Positions 16,242 through 24,935 of a stretch of 41,456 nucleotides of DNA are shown here, piece by piece. The DNA is from Eubacteriaceae bacterium (GTDB taxonomy: Bacteria; Bacillota; Clostridia; Eubacteriales; Anaerofustaceae). The translations under genes were made by a program, and so were the position numbers. Each line of letters begins with the position of its first letter. The stretch's first letter is position 1. The notes under the pieces are model-generated. The model was not told the origin of the DNA and did no database searches. It saw only the letters and a list, made by a program, of their open reading frames with translations. Location of the stretch: NCBI GenBank assembly GCA_012727485.1, contig JAAYHF010000154.1, positions 1 to 41,456 on the forward strand, read 5' to 3'.

Positions 16242-18044
16242 ATGAGCAAGGTAAAGATTAACTTCAGCTTCGACGAGAAGATCTACGAAGCCGACGAGGG
16301 ACAACTTTTAAGCAAGCTGTGCGAAATGGCGGGCTATCCCCAGGATTTGGTCTGCGGCGGAAAGCAGAAATGCGGAAAATGCGCCGTTGAGATAATAGAC
16401 GGGGGGGGAGTGCAAAGAACCGTGCTTGCCTGCGAAACAAAGGTCAACGAGGACATCACCGTCGTTAAGATATTCAACAGGGCAGACAGAAAGGTTCATG
16501 TCCTGACCGCCAACAACGCTTTGGACTGCGTCATCAACCCGAATCTGGGCATTATCACCGTCACCGAAAAGGACATCAACCCCAGCCACTGCCAGAGCTT
16601 CGAAAAGGCGCTCAAGGCGAAATTCAAGCTGGATATGCAGTATAATGTGTTAAAGAAGATCGCCCGGGTCATTTCCCCCGACGAGCCGGAAAGAAAATTC
16701 AACTTCGTCACCTTCGGAAACGATGTTATAGATGTGAACTTCGACGACGACGACGATATATACGGGCTTGCCATAGACATCGGCTCCACCACCGTGGCCG
16801 CTTACCTATATGATATGAACAGCGCCAAGCTCATTTCCACCCATTCTTCCCTGAATGCCCAAACCGCTTTGGGTGCGGATGTCATAAGCCGCATAGGCTA
16901 CACCATCGACTACGCCGACGGGCTTGATACCATGCAGGAAATGGTCTGCGGCACGATAAACCGCCTCATCAAGGAAATGAAAGAGATTGACGGGATAAAC
17001 ACCGACAGGATTTACCACACCGCCCTTTGCGGAAACTCCACCATGCAGCATCTTTTCTTAGGTCTTTTCCCGAAATATCTGGGTTACGCCCCCTTCGCCT
17101 CCACCACCCACGACATAGTGGAGATAAACGCCAAGGAGCTTCCCCTCGACTTGAACGATTACTGCAAAGTGACCTTCCTGCCCCTCTTGGGCGGTTATGT
17201 GGGTGCGGACACCACTGCGGTTCTCATCGGGCTTCCCGACGACGACAAGCCGAGGCTCGCCATCGACCTGGGCACCAACGGGGAGATCGCCTGCGGAACA
17301 AACGACCGCTATTGCATAGCCTCCACCGCCTGCGGGCCCGCCCTTGAGGGCGCCGGACTCACCTGCGGCATGAGGGCGGCGGACGGTGCTATCCAATATT
17401 TCAAGATAGACCCGGAAAAGAGGGACATTTCCCTTATAGATGTAATCGGAGGGGTAGAACCCACCGGGATTTGCGGCAGCGGTATAATCGACATCTTGGC
17501 CGAGCTTGTGCGCAACAGGATAATCACCGGCAGCGGCAAACTGCTTTCCAGAGCCGAATACGAAGCCGCCTACGGTGCGGACGCCCTTTCCGCCAGACTT
17601 GAAAAGCGCAAGGGCGAGAAATACGATATAAACACCTTTGTAATATACAGAAGCGCCACCAGCGAAGTTTACTTCACCCAGCTCGACGCAAGGGAGGTGC
17701 AAAAAGCCAAGGCGGCTATCATGTCCGGTTGCAAACTGCTCATTTCCCTTTACGGCAAGCCCCCCGAGGAATTGGAGGAAGTCTGCCTTGCGGGAGCCTT
17801 CGGCAACTATCTGAATGTGGAAAATGCACAGTACATAGGGCTTTTCCCGAATATCGAGGGAGTGCCGGTGAGAAGCGTGGGCAACGGCGCGGGTACGGGC
17901 GTGCAGATGTATCTTTTGGACAAGGGCAGCGTGAGAAAATGCCGTCAGGTGCAAAAGAATGTATACCATGTGGAGTTAAACGAACTGCCCGAGTTCATGG
18001 ACACCTATTTGGAAGAAATGCAGTTCGAGAACGCCCCCGAATAG
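16242..18044 (+). CDS. ATP-dependent reductive activator of corrinoid proteins (RACE/DUF4445 family)
   Basis: Such proteins use a 2Fe-2S cluster and ATP hydrolysis to reduce inactive Co(II) corrinoid proteins to Co(I). The 600-residue protein has an N-terminal ferredoxin domain with Cys38, Cys44, Cys47 and Cys64, a linker, and an ASKHA ATPase-like domain beginning at LAIDIGSTTVAAYLYDM (about 176). Further glycine-rich motifs are AIDLGTNGEIACG, GICGSGIIDILAEL and CLAGAFGNYLNVENA. The start follows GGAGGG. No corrinoid protein is encoded nearby. The acsE-like methyltransferase 5 kb downstream suggests it serves the corrinoid iron-sulfur protein (as AcsV/RACo does) or a methyltransferase system encoded elsewhere. 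Confidence 0.88.
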   Translation: MSKVKINFSFDEKIYEADEGQLLSKLCEMAGYPQDLVCGGKQKCGKCAVEIIDGGGVQRTVLACETKVNEDITVVKIFNRADRKVHVLTANNALDCVINPNLGIITVTEKDINPSHCQSFEKALKAKFKLDMQYNVLKKIARVISPDEPERKFNFVTFGNDVIDVNFDDDDDIYGLAIDIGSTTVAAYLYDMNSAKLISTHSSLNAQTALGADVISRIGYTIDYADGLDTMQEMVCGTINRLIKEMKEIDGINTDRIYHTALCGNSTMQHLFLGLFPKYLGYAPFASTTHDIVEINAKELPLDLNDYCKVTFLPLLGGYVGADTTAVLIGLPDDDKPRLAIDLGTNGEIACGTNDRYCIASTACGPALEGAGLTCGMRAADGAIQYFKIDPEKRDISLIDVIGGVEPTGICGSGIIDILAELVRNRIITGSGKLLSRAEYEAAYGADALSARLEKRKGEKYDINTFVIYRSATSEVYFTQLDAREVQKAKAAIMSGCKLLISLYGKPPEELEEVCLAGAFGNYLNVENAQYIGLFPNIEGVPVRSVGNGAGTGVQMYLLDKGSVRKCRQVQKNVYHVELNELPEFMDTYLEEMQFENAPE

Positions 18045-18054
18045 ACTCAAATTT

Positions 18055-18850
18055 CCTTTTCCCGTTACTGCTCAACGGATACCCCCGACGGGGATTATCC
18101 GTTGAGCTTTTTGTTGTAAGCCGAGCCTTGACAAAGCCGAAAACCCTTAAGCCCCTTCGAAAGGAATAATTCTTTCGGTAATATGGGGATAAGGGTATTG
18201 ATAAATCGCAAAAACATCGGAGCCGAAGCGCATACATCGAAGGAATAAAGGCTAAAGAAATAAGTATCACAAATATACCCCGAAGTCGAAGGAATTATTG
18301 CGGCTTAGGCAGGCTTAAAAATCAAATAATTGTAAAAAGCCCGTCCCTTAAGCAAACCATTTTAAGGCATACACGCAGTTAACCTTAATGAAAAACCGCC
18401 CGAATAGTCAATCCTTTTCCCGTTAACCGCTCAGCGAATACCCCGACGGGGCTTATCCGTTGAGCTTTTTATTGTAGTGCCGAGCCTTGACAAAGCCGAA
18501 AACCCTTAAGCCCTTCGAAAGGATTTATTCTTTCGGTGATATGGGATAAGGGAATTGATAAATCGCAAAAGCATCAGAGCCGAAGCGCATACATTGAAGG
18601 ATTAAGGGCTAAAGGAAATAAGCATCACAAACACCCCCCGAAATTGAAGGATATATTGCAGCTTAGGCAGGCATAAAGACAGATAATTGTAAAGTGAAAA
18701 GCACGCCCCTTAAGTAAACCATTTTAAGGCTTACACGCAGTTAAATTTAATGAAGAAACCGCCCGAATTATCAATCTTTTCATATTAACCGCTCAACGAA
18801 TAACCCGACGGGGATTATCCGTTGAGCTATTTATTGTAGCGCCGAGCCTT
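18055..18850. repeat. 360 bp tandem repeat, about 2.2 copies
   Basis: Units begin near 18055, 18412 and 18772 (spacing about 360 bp). The third is cut after about 80 bp. Each starts with a CTCAACG...CGTTGAG hairpin and continues through shared words such as GCCGAGCCTTGACAAAGCC and AAGCGCATACAT. The first copy's hairpin (18070-18081 with 18096-18107, then TTTTT) is placed as the terminator of the corrinoid activator gene. No coding frame is seen in 18045-19076. Confidence 0.88.
18070..18112 (+). terminator. terminator after the corrinoid activator gene
   Basis: A 12 bp perfect stem with an inner CCCC/GGGG pair and a T5 run, 25 bp after the stop codon. Confidence 0.75.
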
Positions 18851-19076
18851 GACTTCATTTCCATATTAAAGGCAGACGGTGTAGGCGTTAAGGGCGGCGG
18901 CTTGCGGGGGTGCTTTTGCCGATTTGAATATACGGCGGCGGTGCGGGTCTGCGGGGGTTAAATTCGGCTTCCTTTCCCGAGGCTGTTCGATTTGCTCACT
19001 GCGCTGTGATAGAATTACCATGGATAACATTACTGCGGCGTTAATGAGCAAGCGCAGTTTACTTGGGGGGTGGAAA

Positions 19077-19598
19077 ATGTATCTTTCAAACGGAAACATG
19101 GTAATACGCAATGCGACCGCTTCGGATGCGCCGCAACTTTGCCTTTGGTGGAACGACGGTGAGGTCATGGCCCATGCGGGGTTTCCTCTGGGTACGGGTC
19201 AAACCGAAGAAGCCATAGCCGCAAGTCTGGCGGGGGACAGCGACCAAACCCATCGGCGGCTTATCATCGAGTTGGCGGGCGTTCCCGTCGGCGAGATGAA
19301 TTACCGCAATAAGGGCAATGCCGCCGAGATCGGCATAAAAATATGCGACAGAGCCCAACAGAACCGGGGCTACGGAAAGAAGCTTTTGAGTATGCTCATT
19401 GGGGAGCTTTTCAAAATGGGTTACGGGAAAATTATCCTCGACACCAATTTTGAAAACAAGCGGGCGCGCCATGTTTACGAAAGGCTCGGTTTCAAGCAAA
19501 GGCGGCTGAATGTCAACGCCGGCAGAAATCAGCTCGGGGTTTTGCAGTCCTTTGTGGATTATGAGCTTGTCCCCGGGGATTTTTGCGATTTTGCGTGA
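19077..19598 (+). CDS. GNAT family N-acetyltransferase
   Basis: A 173-residue acyltransferase of the RimJ/RimL-like GNAT type. It opens with MVIRNATASDAPQLCLWWND and carries the acetyl-CoA pyrophosphate-binding motif QQNRGYGKKLL (about residues 100-110). The usual C-terminal NFENKRARHVYERLGF follows. The ATG at 19077 is preferred for its GGGGGGTGG site 4-12 bases upstream. ATG at 19020 and a frame from 18924 are possible but less likely. The substrate cannot be told. It stands alone between repeats. Confidence 0.85.
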   Translation: MYLSNGNMVIRNATASDAPQLCLWWNDGEVMAHAGFPLGTGQTEEAIAASLAGDSDQTHRRLIIELAGVPVGEMNYRNKGNAAEIGIKICDRAQQNRGYGKKLLSMLIGELFKMGYGKIILDTNFENKRARHVYERLGFKQRRLNVNAGRNQLGVLQSFVDYELVPGDFCDFA

Positions 19599-19606
19599 TA
19601 AAGCTT

Positions 19607-20024
19607 ATGGGTTGAAGTCCGTCTTTTTACCGCTTCGCCAATCCGCCCCGCCTGTTTATAAATCAATATTGACCCGCAACAAGAAAACCTTACAAAGTCG
19701 CTACCCATTTTTTGAATATGTCTTATCCCGAAGGAGTTCCGCTATTTTGCGTGATAACGGCGATGACGGCAATGACAACTTGCGGCGGCTTTCGGCAGTG
19801 CCGTTTTGGTGCGAATAGGGCGCTTTTGGGGGTTGTCGGGCAATAAGGTGAAATTATTCGGCGGCTTGTATTTTCGATTCGAATAAAATCAAAAACCCTC
19901 ACGCTTCGGCCTTCCCTTTGGGATTATGGGTTGAAGTCCGTCTTTTTTTCGCCGCATTTCTCAAATTCTCTCCGCCTGTTTATAAAGCAAGTTTGACCCG
20001 CAACAAGAAAACCCTACAAGGTCG
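19607..20024. repeat. pair of about 98 bp direct repeats
   Basis: Blocks 19607-19705 and 19926-20024 share ATGGGTTGAAGTCCGTC, CCGCCTGTTTATAAA and TTGACCCGCAACAAGAAAACC and lie 319 bp apart. The second copy ends inside the last codons of comM, so the first may be a displaced copy of the comM 3' flank. No gene is seen in 19599-20013. Confidence 0.8.
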
Positions 20025-21543
20025 AAAAACTCCCCCGATACTGCAACGCCTCCGCAATATGCTCGCAGTTTATATTTTCCTCCCCCGCCAGATCCGCAAT
20101 GGTGCGGGAGAGCTTCAATACCCGGTGGTAGGTTCTTGCGCTCATGGCGTAGGCTTCGAAGGCGGCCTTCATTATTCTGTTTTCCTCACGGCCAAGCGGA
20201 CAGTATATTTCTATTTCCTTTGCGGAAATTTGGGAATTGCTTACAAAGGTGCTTCCTTCCATTCTCTTTAGCTGTATTTTCCTCGCCCTGTCCACCCTGC
20301 TTCTTATCTTTTCACTGCTCTCGGCGGCGTCGTTTCGTCTTGAAAGAAACTCGTATTTTTCCACATTCACATGGGCGACAATGTCTATCCTGTCCAAAAG
20401 AGGGCCGGATATTTTCTTTGTGTATCGCTGTATGTCGGAAGAACTGCATTTACAGCTATGCCTCGGATCCCCCCTGTAACCGCAGGGGCAGGGGTTCATA
20501 CCCGCAAGGAGCATGAAGGAGGCGGGGTAAGTATAGGTGGCGTTCACCCTGGATATGGTGACTTTCTTATCTTCAAGGGGTTGACGAAGCACCTCGAGGG
20601 CCTGTTTCGGGAACTCCGCAAATTCATCGAGGAATAGCACTCCGCCGTTGGCGAGGGAAACCTCCCCGGGGCGGGGTATGCTCCCTCCGCCCACGAGGGC
20701 CACGGGGGAGACGGTGTGGTGGGGCGAGCGGAAGGGTCTTTGGGTGATAAGGGGGGTGCTTTCGTCCAACATACCCGCCACGGAATATATCTTTGTGGTC
20801 TGAAGACTCTCCGAACGGGCCATTTCGGGCAAAATGGTGGTGAAGCGGCGGGCGAGCATGGTTTTTCCGCTGCCGGGCGGGCCTATCATCAGCATATTGT
20901 GCCCCCCTGCCGCCGCAATTTCCATCGCCCTTTTCACCTGTTGCTGACCCTTCACATCGGCCATGTCGATTGGCTCTATTTCCGTTGCCGCCGGGGGAAG
21001 ACAGTTGGGATCCGCGGGGGCGAGGGGGGCTTTTCCCGATATGTGTCCCACCGCCTCCCCAAGGTTCGCCGCCCCATAGACCCTGCCGCAACCCGCAAGG
21101 CAGGCTTCCCTCAAATTCGCCGCCGGAACGATGAAATCCCTGAAACCCGCCGCCAAAGCTCCGAGCATCATCGGGAGAATTCCCTTCACCCCCTTAACCT
21201 GTCCCGAAAGGGAAAGCTCCCCCAAGATGACATAGCGGCTCAGATCCACCTCGGGGAAAAGCTGACCGGAGGAAATCAATATCCCCAAAGCCAGCGGCAG
21301 ATCGAAGGCGGTACCCTCCTTTTTAATGTCCGCCGGGGAAAGATTGACGGTTATTTTGACCTGCGGAAAGCTGTAACCGTTGTGGGAGACGGCGGATTCC
21401 ACCCTTTCCTTCGCCTCCTTGACGGCCGTATCGGGCAGTCCCACCATAAAAAAGGAATTCTGCCCCTTAAGACAGCTCACCTCCACCCCTATCATCTTGC
21501 CGTCTATCCCCGAGGCGGCGCAGGTATATATATTGGATAACAT
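20014..21543 (-). CDS. comM: ComM/YifB family AAA+ ATPase (Mg-chelatase-like)
   Basis: Related proteins are helicases that promote branch migration during natural transformation. The 509-residue protein has an N-terminal Lon-protease-like domain (SCLKGQNSFFMVGLPDTAVKEA), Walker A GPPGSGKTM (about 216-224), Walker B GVLFLDEF, the cysteine-rich MNPCPCGYRGDPRHSCKC segment and the C-terminal YHRVLKLSRTIADL domain. The start at 21543 has GGAGGG upstream on its strand. A longer frame to 21594 is not needed for homology. No other competence or dprA gene is adjacent. Confidence 0.95.
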   Translation of the reverse strand: MLSNIYTCAASGIDGKMIGVEVSCLKGQNSFFMVGLPDTAVKEAKERVESAVSHNGYSFPQVKITVNLSPADIKKEGTAFDLPLALGILISSGQLFPEVDLSRYVILGELSLSGQVKGVKGILPMMLGALAAGFRDFIVPAANLREACLAGCGRVYGAANLGEAVGHISGKAPLAPADPNCLPPAATEIEPIDMADVKGQQQVKRAMEIAAAGGHNMLMIGPPGSGKTMLARRFTTILPEMARSESLQTTKIYSVAGMLDESTPLITQRPFRSPHHTVSPVALVGGGSIPRPGEVSLANGGVLFLDEFAEFPKQALEVLRQPLEDKKVTISRVNATYTYPASFMLLAGMNPCPCGYRGDPRHSCKCSSSDIQRYTKKISGPLLDRIDIVAHVNVEKYEFLSRRNDAAESSEKIRSRVDRARKIQLKRMEGSTFVSNSQISAKEIEIYCPLGREENRIMKAAFEAYAMSARTYHRVLKLSRTIADLAGEENINCEHIAEALQYRGSFSTL

Positions 21544-22062
21544 TTTTCCCTCCTTGTGAGTTGTGAAAATATCCCTCTGTTTATATATCCGCAAAAAGTG
21601 TCGAAAATCCTTTTTTTTTAATGAAAAAGTTACAAATTATTTTTTGGAGCGGTAGGGGAGAGTTTTCTCGGCGATTTGCGCTCGAAGAAAACGCCGTAAT
21701 AATGTGTAATACGCCTATTCGGCCGAAGGGATCGGGTTATCACGGGGCGGTTAAGGGAATGACCTTAAGGGGTGGGTTGGGTAGATGTGTGTGTGTGACA
21801 CGCACATTCTTCGTTGTGAGTTGTGACCCGGTCATTGTGAGAAAAATTTGCTTTCCGGCTCGGTCGGTTAGGAAAGGAACATCGGTTTTATGGTTTTATG
21901 GTTTTATGTTGCGAATCGTTTATTTGATAAAAAGCTTTTATGACGGAGTCAAACCCTTGTGTAGGGTTTGATAAAATGGAAAAATAACGAAAACATAAAG
22001 TACGCTTTATATTTTCGTAAATGCGGAGATAGGATTACCGCCCAAACAATCAAAAACAATGC
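21544..22062. other. intergenic region without a recognised gene
   Basis: No convincing gene. It holds one exact isolated copy of TGACCCGGTCA (21824-21834), the core of the large arrays at 33336 and 38228. It also has an 8 bp hairpin CAAACCCT/AGGGTTTG (21950-21970) without a T-tract. An open frame at 21621-21971 lacks family-like sequence. Confidence 0.6.
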
Positions 22063-22371
22063 CTATTTACATTCACCGACCTTTTTTAACAATTCAAGAT
22101 AAAACTCACGGGCCTCGGCTTCGGAGGAAACCGGATAACCTATTGAATTATCATGACCTGCTGTGACATTTATGCCACCGGTGCATGAATCATCGGAGTA
22201 ATACGGCTCGGAGAAGTAAATCTCACTGATACTTTTCCACATTATATGGTGGTATATTTTATAAGCACGGTTCTTCTCATCGTCAAAGCAGTTTATGATT
22301 GTTAAATAATTCTCATCTATCTGCCATGTTATCGGTTTTCCGTCAGATATAACTGTCAATGTCTTCATCAT
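22063..22371 (-). CDS. small hypothetical protein
   Basis: I do not recognise this 102-residue acidic protein. It has no membrane segment or signal peptide. The sequence (ISDGKPITWQIDENY, then KIYHHIMWKSISEIYF) suggests a small alpha/beta fold. AAAGGAG lies directly upstream of two consecutive ATG codons (22371 and 22368), and an AT-rich promoter-like stretch (TTGATT-N16-TATATT) precedes it, supporting a real gene. It is more AT-rich than its neighbours. Confidence 0.65.
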   Translation of the reverse strand: MMKTLTVISDGKPITWQIDENYLTIINCFDDEKNRAYKIYHHIMWKSISEIYFSEPYYSDDSCTGGINVTAGHDNSIGYPVSSEAEAREFYLELLKKVGECK

Positions 22372-22902
22372 TGTACTCCTTTTACAAATTAATATATATT
22401 TATATTAACACAAATCAACTCAAATTCAACAAAAAACAACGGATTTATCCATATTGTATACTATTGTTTTACCCCGCCGTTTGGCGCAGTTTGCCTTTAA
22501 AGCGGCTGTCCGTCACTCTCAAAAGGGTAAATCGGCAAACGGAAAATCCCTTATCTTCGGGTAAAGCGCTCTGTCTTTTGTATAAATCAGGCTTAAAAAA
22601 GCCTCCGAAGAATTCGGGAGGCGGCTTAAGTCCGCTTACAAGGGTTTACTTTTATAGATATGTATCCTTCGACATAAAGCGTGGGCGGCAGGGAAACGCT
22701 CATGCCTGCGAAACCGACGAGCGTTGTTTTTTCCCGCCGCAAAATTTGAATAAGAATTTTACCCCCTTGTACTTAAAATTCCGCACTCAAAATACGCCCC
22801 CTTTTCCTTGGGTAAACCCCGCCGCAATGCAAAAAGAAGCCCTTTTAGCGGACTTTTGCACCTTCCCCCCGCAAAAAAACATATTTTCGCCTTAAAAGTA
22901 AT
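22372..22902. other. intergenic region without a recognised gene
   Basis: The only structure noted is a hairpin (GCCTCC...GGAGGC, 22601-22622). On the minus strand it is followed by T6, a possible terminator with no obvious minus-strand gene to its right. An open plus-strand frame at 22359-22895 is Phe/Pro/Lys-rich, lacks a ribosome binding site and is judged non-coding. Confidence 0.55.
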
Positions 22903-22942
22903 TTCGCATTTGCCAAAATACATAGTATAATAAATTTTGGCA
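22903..22942 (+). promoter_or_regulatory. promoter with 9 bp operator-like inverted repeat upstream of acsE
   Basis: TTCGCA (22903-22908), a 17 bp spacer and TATAAT (22926-22931). A perfect inverted repeat TGCCAAAAT (22911-22919) / ATTTTGGCA (22934-22942) brackets the -10 element with a 14 bp centre. A dimeric regulator bound there would block RNA polymerase. The regulator is unknown. Confidence 0.6.
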
Positions 22943-22990
22943 GGGAGTGACCTTGAAACCCGCCGGAAATTGCATAAAACGGAGAGTAGA

Positions 22991-23803
22991 ATGATTATAA
23001 TCGGAGAAAAAATCAACGGCACTATTCCCTCGGTGAAAAAAGCCATCGGGGAAAGGGACGCGGATTTTATTATGTCAAGAGCCGTTAAGCAGGCCCAAGC
23101 GGGAGCAAGCTTCATAGATGTATGCGCCTCCACCTCCTCCGAGTTGGAATACGACGCCCTCGTCTGGCTCATAGGCGTGGTGCAGTCCGCGGTGGAAACC
23201 CCCCTTTGCGTGGATTCCCCCAACGAATTGCTTCTAAAGCGCATCTACGAGGAGGGATTGGTTAAAATACCCGGTATGCTCAATTCCGTCAACGAAGAAG
23301 GCACCAAATGCGAAACCATTTTTCCGCTGATCGCAGGCACCCCTTGGCAGGTCGTCGGGCTTACCTGCGACAAGGACGGCATACCCTCCCAATCGGATAA
23401 AAAGGTGGATATAGCCAAAAGCATGATAGATAAGGCGGTCAAGTACGGAGTTGATCTCAAGAATTTCCATATCGACCCCTGCGTAATGGCCCTCGCCACC
23501 GCCCCCGGGGCAATGCTGGATTTCGAATATTGCATTGCGCGCATCAAGGAATATGCCCCCGAGGTCAAAATAACCGGAGCCATCTCCAACATCAGCTTCG
23601 ATATGCCCCTAAGAAAGCTCATCAATCAAAACTGCATGGCCTTGGCCATTCGCGCGGGGCTGGACAGCGCCATTGCCGACCCCACCGACAGGGATATGAT
23701 GGGAGTTATTTATGCCGCCGAAGCCTTAAGCGGGATAGATAAAAGCGGCAGGAAATTCAACCGCGCCTTCAGGGCGGGCAAGATCGGCCCCAAAAAAGGT
23801 TAA
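22991..23803 (+). CDS. acsE: methyltetrahydrofolate:corrinoid protein methyltransferase (AcsE-like)
   Basis: Moves the methyl group of 5-methyl-THF to a corrinoid cofactor. The 270-residue TIM barrel of the pterin-binding (DHPS-like) family is close to the usual AcsE length. It begins MIIIGEKINGT and has DVCAS (about 46-50), ETPLCVDSPN (about 75-84) and ITGAISNISFDMP. The ATG at 22991 follows GGAGAG; an upstream frame from 22937 lies partly in the promoter. The folate cluster downstream and lpdA/gcvH favour a Wood-Ljungdahl role. A methylamine- or betaine-type methyltransferase of the same family is the alternative, as no CODH/ACS gene is in the window. Confidence 0.85.
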   Translation: MIIIGEKINGTIPSVKKAIGERDADFIMSRAVKQAQAGASFIDVCASTSSELEYDALVWLIGVVQSAVETPLCVDSPNELLLKRIYEEGLVKIPGMLNSVNEEGTKCETIFPLIAGTPWQVVGLTCDKDGIPSQSDKKVDIAKSMIDKAVKYGVDLKNFHIDPCVMALATAPGAMLDFEYCIARIKEYAPEVKITGAISNISFDMPLRKLINQNCMALAIRAGLDSAIADPTDRDMMGVIYAAEALSGIDKSGRKFNRAFRAGKIGPKKG

Positions 23804-23835
23804 GACCGTAAATACGGCTTAATTAATATTATTTT

Positions 23836-23938
23836 AGAGTAGGTAAGGTGCGTTAAGTTACACGGAATGGGAAGTAGTCCGTGGCCGAAGATTGTTCAAA
23901 TGCTATTTGTTTGATCACGATGCCTTGCCGCTTCCGCT
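23836..23938 (+). ncRNA. tetrahydrofolate (THF) riboswitch upstream of folT
   Basis: The conserved words of the folT-type THF riboswitch appear in order: AGAGTAGG, GCGTTAAGT, the CACGG/CCGTG stem (23861-23865 with 23879-23883) around AATGGGAAGT, CCGAAG, and the closing strand CCTTGCCGCTTCCGCT. GGTAAGGTG (23842-23850) pairs with TGCCTTGCC (23921-23929) with wobbles. The 3' strand CCGCTT (23928-23933) can alternatively pair with AAGCGG (23944-23949) just before the folT ribosome binding site, giving a plausible switch. P1 is not clear by eye. Confidence 0.92.
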
Positions 23939-23974
23939 ACGAAAAGCGGGGGTTTACTAAAGAAAGGAAAAAAA

Positions 23975-24769
23975 ATGTCAAACCCCGGTTCTGCAAGTCC
24001 CAAAAAAAGCAATAAAACCCTTAAGCTCGTTCGGGCCGCTCTTTTCGCCGCCATCGCTTTGGCCTTAAAGCCCCTTTCGGTCTATCTTCTGCCCGTTGCG
24101 AGGCTGAGCATCTTCCCCGTTCCCGTTCTTATTTCGGGCATAGTCTTGGGCCCGGTGTGGGGTGCGGCGGTGGGAGTGGTCACCGATGTGGTCGGCTATC
24201 TTTTCTTCGATACCACAGGCGCGGCTCTCAACCCTCTGCTCACCATTGAATTCGCCGTCATCGGCGCCGTTCCCGGGTTGATTTTCATGCTCTTCAAAAA
24301 AGAAGGAAAAGCTTCCAACTGCAATGTTTACAATGTTTTCGCCTATCTCGGTCTTTTGGTCGTGTTGGTGGGGCTTTTCGTTGCAAAGGGCGCTCTCAAG
24401 TTTGAGGAAGGCGCACTCAATATCCTCTCCCCGGCCAGCGGAAATTGGAAGGCCCTCTCCTGGTGGGCCGTGGGCGGAATTGCCGCCGCTTTCCTGCTTT
24501 ATTCCGTGGTTATTGTGATGCTCGTCACCAAGCGGGGCATCGGTTCTTCGGACAAGAACACAACTTCCATGATTTTGTTCGCGACAACAATAGCAGTTCT
24601 TACCGGCTCCATTCTGATAGGAGGAACCGCCTTGGCTTTGATGTACGGCTGGTCGCTGGCGCTGACCTATTGCATCAAGATTTTCCAGAGCTTTCTCACC
24701 ATACCGCTTTATTCCCTGCTGATAATTCTGGTATATCCCGTGCTTGAAAAGCAGAAGAATAAGTTATAA
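23975..24769 (+). CDS. folT: folate ECF transporter S component FolT
   Basis: The membrane subunit that binds folate for an energy-coupling factor transporter. The protein has at least six hydrophobic segments. The N-terminal KLVRAALFAAIALALKPL and PVPVLISGIVLGPVWGAAVGVVTDVVGYL regions are typical of FolT/ThiT-like S components, where the AxxxA helix meets the EcfT subunit. At 264 residues it is longer than the usual 160-180, with an extra hydrophilic stretch and helices in the middle (about 110-190). The THF riboswitch directly upstream supports the folate assignment. EcfA/EcfT are not in the window. Confidence 0.88.
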   Translation: MSNPGSASPKKSNKTLKLVRAALFAAIALALKPLSVYLLPVARLSIFPVPVLISGIVLGPVWGAAVGVVTDVVGYLFFDTTGAALNPLLTIEFAVIGAVPGLIFMLFKKEGKASNCNVYNVFAYLGLLVVLVGLFVAKGALKFEEGALNILSPASGNWKALSWWAVGGIAAAFLLYSVVIVMLVTKRGIGSSDKNTTSMILFATTIAVLTGSILIGGTALALMYGWSLALTYCIKIFQSFLTIPLYSLLIILVYPVLEKQKNKL

Positions 24770-24935
24770 AGTACAGTAGGGGTTGTCCCTTGATATATCA
24801 TACATTGTAAAAGCGCAAAAAAGCGTTAAGCTCCCTTGTACTTTTGCATTATGCGCCGCTTACGGCGCTGATAACGGAATTGCGGCTTGCCGTAAGCCCG
24901 GCTGTAAAGAAAAAAATTTAACGGAGGAACACAAA
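24769..24935 (+). promoter_or_regulatory. structured spacer between folT and fchA
   Basis: AAGTACA (24769-24775) pairs with TGTACTT (24837-24843), extended by AGGG/CCCT, and is followed by a short T run: a possible attenuator or terminator. Two GC-rich hairpins follow (GCGCCG-CTTA-CGGCGC and TTGCGG/CCGTAA) before the ACGGAGGAAC ribosome binding site. I could not match the region to a known riboswitch. A frame reading through it from a TTG at 24783 is unlikely to be translated. Confidence 0.4.

Noticed and set aside
22359-22895. 178-codon plus-strand frame before acsE
   Set aside because: Composition is Phe/Pro/Lys-rich and repetitive, there is no ribosome binding site, and it overlaps the start region of the divergent small gene.
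24783-24935. N-terminal extension of FchA from a TTG codon
   Set aside because: It would translate GC-rich hairpins and has no ribosome binding site. The ATG at 24936 has GGAGG and gives the family length.
24844-24935. Glycine riboswitch or second THF riboswitch before fchA
   Set aside because: The hairpins do not carry the conserved cores of either class.
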